Below are positions 46,812-56,000 of a stretch of 64,000 nucleotides of DNA, piece by piece; position 1 is the stretch's first letter, and the number at the start of each line of letters is the position of its first letter. Source of the DNA: Pandoraea horticolens (GTDB lineage: Bacteria; Pseudomonadota; Gammaproteobacteria; Burkholderiales; Burkholderiaceae); contig NZ_CABPSM010000009.1 in the NCBI RefSeq assembly GCF_902459555.1, positions 1 through 64,000 of the forward strand, read 5' to 3'. The notes under the pieces were generated by a model. It saw only the letters and a list, made by a program, of their open reading frames with translations. It made no database searches and had not been told where the DNA came from. Both the position numbers and the translations under genes were made by a program.

Positions 46812-47816
46812 ATGAACTTCATTTTCGACGTCCGCCGGCATTTCCGGCGCACGGGGGAGCGTTTCGCTGTCGTGGCGGCGCTCGCCGCGATTACGCTGGC
46901 GATGATGCCTGCACCCGCCAGTGCGCAAACCCGCGCCGGCAGTGTGACGTTGCGTATCGCGTATCTCAAGGGAACCTCGGATCTGACGCTCGCCAAGGCC
47001 AAGGGCTCACTCGACAAAGCGCTGGCCGGGCAGGGCGTCAAGGTCGTCTGGGCCGGCCCCTTTCCTGCAGCCGCACCCGCGTTCGAAGCCCTTAACGCCG
47101 ATGCCGTCGATCTGACGAGTGGCAGCTCCACGTCGTTCGTGACGTCTATTGCCGCTGGTGTCCCGATGGCGATTTTCGGCTATCAACCCATGACAGCGCG
47201 TAACGAGGCCATCGTGGTGCCGCGGGATTCGGGTATTCATTCGCTTGCCGATCTTGCTGGCAAACAGGTTGCCGTCAACAAGGGCGGCACCGGCGAGTAT
47301 CTGCTGGTGCGTGCGCTGGTCAAAAGCGGCATCGCGCCGGATACCGTCAAGCGCCGCTACCTGTCGCCCAGCGACACCGGCAGCGCATTTGTCGGCGGCG
47401 GCGTAGACGCGTGGGCAACGTGGGATCCTTTCCTCTCGATTGCGCAAAGCAGCTATCACGCGCGCGTGCTGGCAGACGGCGCAGCCATTGGTTCGGACAA
47501 CGCCGTGGGCTATTTCGTGCGCCAGGATTACCTGAAGGCGCATCCGGAAGTCGTGAAAACCGTGCTGCGTGTGCTGCGCGACGAGAATGTCTGGACCGCC
47601 GCCCATCCGCGAGAAGCCGGAAAGATCTGGGCGGCCGAATTGAATCTGCCGCCTGCACTGGCAGACAAGCTCGGCGAGAACAACGTGTCGCCACTGCGTG
47701 CGGTCCTGCCCGACGACGTCACGCGAATCGAGCGCGTTGCCCGCTGGTATGTGGATAACCGAATCATCTCTACACAGCCCGACGTCAGGTCGCATATCGC
47801 GACACTCGCCGACTAA
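46812..47816 (+). CDS. ssuA: aliphatic sulfonate ABC transporter binding protein (SsuA-like)
   Basis: 334 residues with a clear Sec signal peptide (FAVVAALAAITLAMMPAPAS then AQ). Mature sequence: LRIAYLKGTSDLTLAKAKGS, VNKGGTGEYLLVRAL, GGGVDAWATWDPFLSIA, all typical of SsuA. Follows ssuD closely, so it probably binds the sulfonate that SsuD degrades. Its membrane partners are absent from the neighbourhood and must be supplied elsewhere. Confidence 0.88.
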   Translation: MNFIFDVRRHFRRTGERFAVVAALAAITLAMMPAPASAQTRAGSVTLRIAYLKGTSDLTLAKAKGSLDKALAGQGVKVVWAGPFPAAAPAFEALNADAVDLTSGSSTSFVTSIAAGVPMAIFGYQPMTARNEAIVVPRDSGIHSLADLAGKQVAVNKGGTGEYLLVRALVKSGIAPDTVKRRYLSPSDTGSAFVGGGVDAWATWDPFLSIAQSSYHARVLADGAAIGSDNAVGYFVRQDYLKAHPEVVKTVLRVLRDENVWTAAHPREAGKIWAAELNLPPALADKLGENNVSPLRAVLPDDVTRIERVARWYVDNRIISTQPDVRSHIATLAD

Positions 47817-47945
47817 GCCGCCTTTCGCAACTCTCGACACTTCCCGGCGTTCCGGCCCGGCTCTACGCCCCCTTCGGGCGATGGCCGGACACGTGCGGAC
47901 TTCCTCTCAATGCCACAAGCCGACAGCGATCGGCGAAAACTCGAT

Positions 47946-49031
47946 ATGACCCAGAAGACCCACACGCTCGCACGTTCGCAGGCGGGCGCGCTCTCGCCCG
48001 GGCGCGCCACACTCGCCACCCTGGCTCTCGCCATCGGCCTGACGGCGTCGCAGGCAGCACACGCTCAGGCGTCCAGCGTGACGCTCTACGGTTTGCTCGA
48101 CCTCTCGCTCGACTGGTCGCACTCTGGCAGCCAGAGCACTTACCGCATGCTCTCCGGCGCGCAAACCGGTTCACGCTTTGGCCTGAAAGGCTCCGAAGAG
48201 ATTGGCGGCGGAAACCGTATCAACTTCACGCTCGAAAACGGCTTCAACCTGAACAACGGCACCGCCAGCGATTCGACATCGATCTTCAACCGCCAGGCGT
48301 GGGTCGGCGCTTCGGGCCGCTGGGGGGAAGTGCGTTTTGGGCGGCAGAACTCGCCACTGTACGTGCCGCTGGAAGGTAAATTCGATGCGACCGGTGCGTC
48401 GACCATCGCGTCGGGGTTGAACAGCTTCGCAACCTTGTCAGTGCGCGCGAGCAACGCCATTTACTACGGAACCCCCGATATCGCAGGGTTCTCGGCGCAA
48501 GCCATGCTGGGGTTGCGCGATGGCACGACCACACTGCGCAGCGGCATCAACAACTACCACTTGACGGCGTCCTACACGCGCGGTCCGGTGGATTTGGGTG
48601 TGGGCTTTCAGTCAGTGGACAGTGCGATGAACGCGAGCACGCTCAAGGCGTTCTTCGGCGGTGGTTCCTACGACTTCGGCACGGTTCGGCTGTTCGCCGG
48701 TTTCCATCATGCGCAGCAAAGCGACGGCTCCGTGGACAAGAACGTCTACACCGTCTCCGGTGCTTACCGCTTCAACCCGGCTTCATCGTTGGCGTTGGTG
48801 TATTCCCATCTCGACGACCGCACCCCGGCAGCGCGCAATGCGGATCATGTTGGTCTGATGTACGCCTACTGGCTCTCCAAGCAGACATGGCTGTACGCCA
48901 GCGGGGCGGTGCTGCTCAACAAGGGCCGTGCTTCTTATGCGCTTGCCGGATCGACGACGCCGGGAGTTGCGGTGGCCTATTCCGGTGCAGACGCCCAGGG
49001 CATTCAGATCGGCGTGCAGCACCGCTTCTGA
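47946..49031 (+). CDS. Gram-negative porin, in the sulfonate cluster
   Basis: 361-residue outer-membrane porin. Signal peptide ends in ASQAAHAQ; then SSVTLYGLLDLSLDW, SRFGLKGSEEIGGGNRINFT, GEVRFGRQNSPLY, and a terminal aromatic (QHRF). Same family as the porin at 10547-11755 but divergent. ATG 47946 is preferred; an ATG at 47910 would add 12 polar residues before the signal. The position after ssuA suggests sulfonate uptake across the outer membrane. Confidence 0.9.
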   Translation: MTQKTHTLARSQAGALSPGRATLATLALAIGLTASQAAHAQASSVTLYGLLDLSLDWSHSGSQSTYRMLSGAQTGSRFGLKGSEEIGGGNRINFTLENGFNLNNGTASDSTSIFNRQAWVGASGRWGEVRFGRQNSPLYVPLEGKFDATGASTIASGLNSFATLSVRASNAIYYGTPDIAGFSAQAMLGLRDGTTTLRSGINNYHLTASYTRGPVDLGVGFQSVDSAMNASTLKAFFGGGSYDFGTVRLFAGFHHAQQSDGSVDKNVYTVSGAYRFNPASSLALVYSHLDDRTPAARNADHVGLMYAYWLSKQTWLYASGAVLLNKGRASYALAGSTTPGVAVAYSGADAQGIQIGVQHRF

Positions 49032-49164
49032 TTTTCAAGCGATCGGCGCGTGCCAAGGGTTCAAGGTGACAGGGCACGAGAGTGCCGCGTCAAGCCCTGT
49101 GTCCCGTGCTTATGCCCGGACGCTGCCATCGAAGACTTGATTGCGCCCGGTATGGCAACGCCGT

Positions 49165-49239
49165 CTACCTCGTTCCCCAGTAGATGAGCAAGAGAACTGC
49201 GACCGTAACGGCACCGACGAACCAGGACATGCTAACCAT
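49165..49239 (-). CDS. 24-residue membrane peptide
   Basis: ATG 49239 has GGAGA 7 nt upstream and opens MVSMSWFVGAVTVAVLLLIY, a single membrane helix ending in WGTR and a stop. The size and form resemble small membrane-subunit peptides such as CydX or KdpF, but no partner complex is adjacent. The strong Shine-Dalgarno is the main support. Confidence 0.5.
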   Translation of the reverse strand: MVSMSWFVGAVTVAVLLLIYWGTR

Positions 49240-49296
49240 AATCTCTTCTCCTGCGGGCGTTTCACGACCGCGTCCGAACTGGCCGGCCCGGGTGAC

Positions 49297-49494
49297 TTAC
49301 CATCGCCACCTGAGCATGCCTGCCGCGCGGCAATACGATTTACCGAACTGCGTAGGCGCAAAGCGCTTGCCAACGCGCTCGATGAGTTCGCGGGCGAGCA
49401 GGGCGTCGATGACCGCGTCCGACAACGGCACCGGGTCGCGCTCTGAAATACGCTGAAGTGCAGCGAGGATGGTTTGTTTCGATAGGGCGAGCAT
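49297..49494 (-). CDS. hypothetical 65-residue protein
   Basis: Starts ATG 49494 with GGGGGA about 6 nt upstream. The sequence (LALSKQTILAALQRISERDP, SDAVIDALLARELIERVGKR) looks like a small helical or winged-helix protein. Not recognised. It lies between the membrane peptide and the cold-shock gene on the same strand. Confidence 0.5.
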   Translation of the reverse strand: MLALSKQTILAALQRISERDPVPLSDAVIDALLARELIERVGKRFAPTQFGKSYCRAAGMLRWRW

Positions 49495-49581
49495 ATGACG
49501 TCCCCCATAGGAAATCGGTAATCGTTCGACCCGGCGCCCTGGACGCGGACCTATGCGTCAGGGTTGCCAAGTCGAGGCGCG

Positions 49582-49794
49582 TCAGGCCAGCTTTATGTCG
49601 GACGCGTGTGGTCCTTTCGGACCTTGCACAACATTAAAGGAGACGCGCTGGCTATCTTGAAGGGTCCGAAATGATTCGCCGTTATTGGCGCTGATTTCAG
49701 AAAAGTGAGCGAAGAGATCTGCGCTTCCATCGTCCGGTGTGATGAAGCCAAATCCCCTGCTGTTATTGAACCACTTGACGGTGCCGGTGCTCAT
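49582..49794 (-). CDS. cold-shock-domain protein
   Basis: 70-residue CspA-family RNA/ssDNA-binding protein. RNP1 is RGFGFI (KGFGFI in most) and RNP2 DLFAHFS; starts MSTGTVKWFN behind GAGGT. Acts as an RNA chaperone. The 297 bases upstream to the end of ndvB are AT-rich from 49960 to 50050 and probably hold its promoter and a long 5' leader, as usual for csp genes. Confidence 0.93.
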   Translation of the reverse strand: MSTGTVKWFNNSRGFGFITPDDGSADLFAHFSEISANNGESFRTLQDSQRVSFNVVQGPKGPHASDIKLA

Positions 49795-50091
49795 GAATTA
49801 CCTCTCGAATGTTCAACGCTTTACCGTCGCGAAATACGGGGTATACGGGCATTGAAGAACAGACAACCAAGAGGGTCAGAGATCGGAAATGTCTCGCAAA
49901 GATCGCCAGATCGTTGCGCTATCGAAAAACGTCAGACTTGATGGTCGGTACTTCTCTTATACGCTGGTATTGTCGCATCAACAAGCGGTTTATTTTTTAT
50001 ATGGATTTTAAATATAATCGGAATTTAAGTTTTAAAATTTTTATGTCGATGGCGGTAAATCTCGCTCAATTCCTGGTATCGGAGAGCAAGG

Positions 50092-53000
50092 TCACGCCAA
50101 AGGCAGAAGGTTGATCTGTACTCGGTGGATACGCCCGTCGTCGACCAACGGTATGTCCTGATCGCTACCCGCCAGGAGGTGCCCGTCCACTGTCACGGAT
50201 GTGGGGCCCTGGGTCTGACCGTGCAGATTCGCGACCGAGATGAGGTAACGGGACTCACCGAACAGATAGCTCAAGCGAAACCCGCGCCATTCACGTGGAA
50301 TACAAGGCGTAACGCGAAGTGTGTCACCGCGCTTTTGCAGCCCCAGAATGGACTCCACGGCACCGCGATACACCCATCCGGCGGCGCCGGTGTACCAGGT
50401 CCAACCGCCTCGCCGCACATGGGTGGGGGCCGCGTAAATGTCGCCGGCCATCACGTAGGGCTCGACCTTATAGGCATGCACGCCGGCGCGCGTATCCGCA
50501 TGATGAATGGGGTTGAGCATCTTGAGCATGTCGCCAGCCCGATTCCCATCGCCCAGTTGCGCAAACGCGATCATGCACCAGGTGGCGGCATGCGTGTATT
50601 GGCCGCCGTTCTCTCGCACACCCGGCACGTATCCCTTGATGTACCCCGGATCCCGCTCCATTTTGTCGAAGGGCGGCGTCAACAGCAGGATAAGGTCGTC
50701 GCCCGGTCGCACCAGATAGTGCTCGACGGATTCCATCGCCCGCCGCTGGCGGTCTGGGTCGCCCGCTCCCGATATCACACTCCAGCTCTGCGCGATCGAG
50801 TCGATGCGGCATTCCGCGTCGCCTGCGCTCCCGAGCGGGGTTCCGTCATCGAAGTAGGCTCGCAAGTACCACGCACCATCCCAGGCACCGTTGTTCAGCG
50901 CGGCTCGCAATCCTTCGGCATGCACACGCCATCGTGTCGCATCGACCTCTCCGCGCGCTTCAGCCAGATCCGCGAAATGCAGTGCCGTGGCGTGCAGGAA
51001 CCATCCCAGCCAGATGCTTTCGCCTTTGCCTTTCATCCCGACACGATTCAGGCCATCGTTCCAGTCGCCCCCACCGATCAGGGGGAGCCCGTGGGGGCCC
51101 GTTGCAAGGCTGCAATCGATGGCGCGCTGGCAATGTTCGAACAGGGTGCCGGTCTGCTCGGTGACCGTCGGCACGTAGTAGGCATTCTCTTCCTCATCGG
51201 CGACGGGACGGCCGTCCAGATAGGGCACGAGTTCGTCGAGAATCTGCGTGTCACCCGTCACGCGGACGTAATGCGTGACCGAATACGGCAGCCAAAGCCG
51301 GTCGTCGGAGATATGCGTGCGCACGCCACGCCCCGAAGGCGGGTGCCACCAATGCTGCACATCGCCTTCGACAAATTGCCGGGCCGCCGCCTTGAGAAGA
51401 TGCGCCCTCGCCAGATCGGGACGCGTATAGCAAAGCGCCATACAGTCTTGCAGTTGATCGCGGAATCCGAACGCGCCGCTAGCCTGATAGAACGCTGCGC
51501 GCGCCCACATGCGGCACGACACCACCTGATAAAGCAGCCAGCCATTGAGCATCAGATCGGTCGCCCGATCCGGCGTCTCGACCTGGAGCTGCGTGAGAAT
51601 GGCGTGCCATTCCGATTTGACCGTTGCCAGCGCCTCGCCGGGCGATGTGGCGCGATAGCGTTGAACGTACTTCCTGGCGGCGTCACGGTCGTTTGCCTGT
51701 CCCAGAAGAAAGGTAAGCTCGACGCGCTCGCCGGGCGCCAGGGTGATCTGCGTGACCAGCACGCCGCAGGGGTCCATGCCTGCCCCTGTCGCGTTGCTGA
51801 GTACAGCATCGGGCAACAGCCCGGCAGGGTGAGCGAGATCGCCGTTGCGTCCGATGAATTCCGTGCGATCGCCAGTCCACTGCGTCTGTCTGCCAAGCCA
51901 GTCGACGAAGGCGATTCGCTCACCGAACTCGGCGTTCCATGGGTTGCCGGCGAACATGGCGCCGGTGACGGGGTCGATCTCGGAGACGACGAACGGTGCA
52001 TTGCGGGCACGTTCGGTCCCGAGCACCCATTCGACGTACGCAGCGGCAGAAAGTCTACGAGGCCTTTTGGTTCGGTTCTCGATCGTCAATGTCGAGAACT
52101 TCACCGGATCTTGCCAACTCACGAACTGTACGAGTTCGGTCTTGATGCCATGCACCGCATGTTCGAAGCGACTGTAGCCAAATCCGTGGGAAGCGATATA
52201 ACGTGTGTTCTCCAACCGGATCGGAGATGCGGTCGGGCTCCACAGATGGCCGGTATCGTCGTCGCGCAGGAAAAAGGCCTCACTGCAGGGGTCCACGACC
52301 GGGTCGTTCGACCACGGCGTCAATTGATTCTCGTGGCTGTTCGAGGACCAGGTGTAACCTCCGCCCGACTCCGACACCTGAAAGCCGAAGTCCGGATTGG
52401 CGATGATGTTGAGCCAGGGCGCCGGCGTGCGTTGTCCCGGCCCGAGCACCGTCACGTACTCTCGCCCTTGTTCGGCAAAACCGCCGAGCCCGTTGAAATA
52501 CTCCAGTGCTGGCGCGGGCAATGGCGTGTCGGCCGAGTCATCGCTGCGCGTGCTGTACGTTCGTGCGATACGTTTGGGCGTGAGCGTGGGCGTGTCGTTA
52601 CGCCCCATGCGCACGATTTGCTCTTCGAGGCTGCCTTGCCTTGCACCTGCAAGCACGACGCGCGCGGCACTTAGCAACAATGTCATTTCCGCAGCCTCGA
52701 GCCCGTCGGCACGAATGACGGAGATACCGCCGCGCCCGCCGCTCTGATCTGGCGTGACTTGCGTGCCGCTTACCATCGTCTGCAGAGAAACCTGCAGATC
52801 CTGGATATACGACACCTTACGCTCGTTGAGAATGACGAGTTCGACCGGAACGCCCTTGCCCTGCCAGTATTCGTGAGCGCGAAGCAACTGTCTGACGATG
52901 TCGCGGTCGTCGGGGTCGTCCACGCGCACGAGTACGATGGGGAGATCGCCGGAAATGCCGAATCGCCATAACGACGGTGCACTGAGCGTGTTGCGCTTGA

Positions 53001-56000
53001 GCACCTCGGCCGCCGGACGCATGGCGGGATCGACGTAGAGAACCCGGTTGGCGATGAACTGGAAGAGATGCGCATCGTCTGCCGTGATGCCCAGATGGTG
53101 GAGATTGACCTGTCCCTGTGTCCACGCCAGTGTCGAAATCCGTTGGAAGCTGGCAGGGTCGTGGTACTTGTCGCTCAGGTCGAGCAACAGCTCACGCGTT
53201 GGTGCCACCATCGTGGAAAACACCAGATGCTCGGTCGCACCGGGAGCAATCGTAATGCGTGTGCGAAGGCTGAAGATCGGGTCCAGTACCGCACCTACGG
53301 TGTTCGATAGCGGACGACCGTCCATGACCGCCAGCGGATTGCGGATAGTTCGGCCTCTCGTGATGAAACGAGCCCGATCTGTTTCGTATCCCACGTTGCC
53401 GCCATGCGTGGTGCTGGCCAGCACATGGGCCGCCCACAGCGGCGTATCGGCACCGCCGCGAGGACGCCGCATGGCCAGCAGACCATGCACTTCCGGCAAA
53501 TATTCCGTCTGGATGAACAGGTTCGAGAACGCCGGATGTGCCGTATCGCCCGCCATCGGGGCCAGCACGACTTCGGCATAAGAGGTGACTTCAATCTCGC
53601 GCGCCTGCAGACCCGCATTGGTGATGGAGAGCCGCCGGACTTCGGCGTTGTCTTCCGGCGACACCATGATTTCGAGCGTCGTGAGGAGCGAGCCTTCATG
53701 CCGGACGAAGCTCGCACGATCTTCGGAGAAGGCCACGTCATAGCTTTCGGGCTCGGTACCCACGGGCTGCGCCGTCGCCGACCAGACGGCATCGTTCGCG
53801 GTGTCCCGCAGAAACAGATAGCTGCCCCATGGGTCGCACGTGAGATCCTCCCGCCAGCGCGTCACAGCCGCGTTGCCGCAGAGGCTGTACCCTGAGCCGG
53901 CGGCGGTGACCATGACCGAATACTCGCCGTTGGAGAGCAAGTGGGTGGCGGGCGGTGTTTGACCTGCCGAATCGAAACGGCGCATGACCGGCACGCTCGC
54001 CTCGACGCCCAAGGGCGTATCGGCAATATCGGGGGCGAGATCGACCGCGCATATTTCACGCGGATTGGCCTCGTGCAGCAGAAGGTCGGCCGCTCGCACC
54101 ACCGCCTGACGATGAAAGCGCTGCCGCATGACGTCACCAAACAGTACATTCGACAACGCAACCAGCGACATGCCCTGATGATGCGCCATGTAGGTGCGAA
54201 CGGGCACGGCGTTGCAGTTCTTCGGCAGACGCGAGGGCGTGTAGTCGACGGCGTCGTAATAACCGAAGACGCCACGCGCGCCCACGGCGTCGAGCCGCTT
54301 CAGGTTGGCGACGGCACGCGGTACGTCGTACATCGCGGCGAGTACCGTGGCGTAAGGTGCGATCACCAGCGACCGCGCCAACCCCCGCTTCAATGCCAGC
54401 TCGGGTACCCCGAAATCGGCGTATTGGTAGGTCAGCGCGCGATCACGGATATTGCAGGCTGACTCGGAGATTCCCCACGGCACATTGCGCTCCTTGCCAT
54501 AGGCGATCTGACTCGATACGGCAAGCGCACACGTCGAGTCGAGCAGGCTTCGATGCGGATAGTCCATCACTAGCGAAGGCATCAGGTATTCGAACATCGA
54601 GCCTGACCACGACATCAGCACTGCAGCGTTGCCGTAGGGCGCCATGATGCGTCCGAGCCGGAACCAGTGCGTTGCGGGCACGTCACCCTTGGCAATCGCG
54701 ATGAAGCTCGTCAATCGTGCCTCGGACGCGAGAAGATCGTAGTACGAGTTGTCCAGGTGGGCGTCCCCCATACGATAACCAATGGAGAACAATCGCCGGT
54801 CGGGCGCGTACAGGAAGCGGAAATCCATCTCGTCGAAAAGCCGGCGCGCCATTGCGGCAACGGCATCAAACCGTTTCGCAATCGCAGCGTCCGGGATGTC
54901 CATGCCAGGCACGGACGACTGTGCAGCATCGTGAGCCGATTCGCCGTGAGACGACAGGATCGCCGTCAGGTCTCGCAGGTGACTCCCGACGTCGTTACGA
55001 ATCGCGCCCACCCAGTAGAGCACCTCGCTATGCGCCTCGTCACCACGTTCGTTCGCGAATGTCTGCGCGAGGTCGAGCAGCGTGCTCACGCGCCGATCGA
55101 TGGCATGCCAGCGTCGTCGCCAGTCGTCGTTTGCATCGGCGGCCGTGCCGACCGGTTCGGATGGCAAGGGTTGGAGGAGTATGAGTTCCAGCGCGTTGAG
55201 TTCGTCGTACAGATGGTTGCGGTTGACCGTCAGCGTTCGCCGGTCGTCGCTCTCATGAGCGATTGCGTCGCGCAGCAGAGCCGCCGTATCGCGGATGCCG
55301 TTGAGTTGTGACCGGGCGAATACCGGCTGGAGGGGAATCTCTTTGCACGCGCTCACGACCACGAGCAAATGCCCTGCCAGATTGCCGCTGTCGACGCTCG
55401 ACACGTACTGCGGCACCAGCGGGCTCAATTCGCGGGTGTCATACCAGTTGAAGAAATGGCCTCGGTGCCGAGCGAGCGTCGACATGGTGCCAAGCGTGCG
55501 CTCCAGGCGCTCGAGCGTCTCCGTCACGCCGATCCAGCCAAAGTCGCGCGCGCTGAGCACCGATAGCAGATAGAGACCGAAGTTGGTGGGCGAACTGCGA
55601 TGCGCCACCACGGGCCGCGGGTCTTCCTGAAAGTTGTCGGGAGGAAGATGATGATTCTCGTCATCGACAAAGGTGGCGAAAAAGCGCCAGATCCGCCGGC
55701 CGGCGACGCGCAAGGTGTGGAGGTCGCCGGCAGGCACGAGGGAAGGGCGGGCAGGGCCCGGACGGCGGCTGATCCATTGCGCGACGAACGGGGAGAGGCC
55801 CCAGACGATCAGAAAGGGGGCCGCCCACGTAAGGCTGGCAGGTCGTAGCCACGCGACAATGCCCGCACATAGTGCGGTGAGCGCAACGGCGCCGCGAAGC
55901 GACCAAAGGAAGTTGCCGACCGAGCGTCCGGCGTGGAGTTTGAGTTGGGCCGCCGTGACCCATTCGAGCAATCGGCGCCGCGAGACGATCAGGCGGAACA

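Noticed and set aside
50125-52674. An 849-codon open frame on the plus strand opposite ndvB
   Set aside because: It is a high-GC antisense shadow; the minus-strand frame is a recognisable cyclic glucan synthase and this one has no family likeness.
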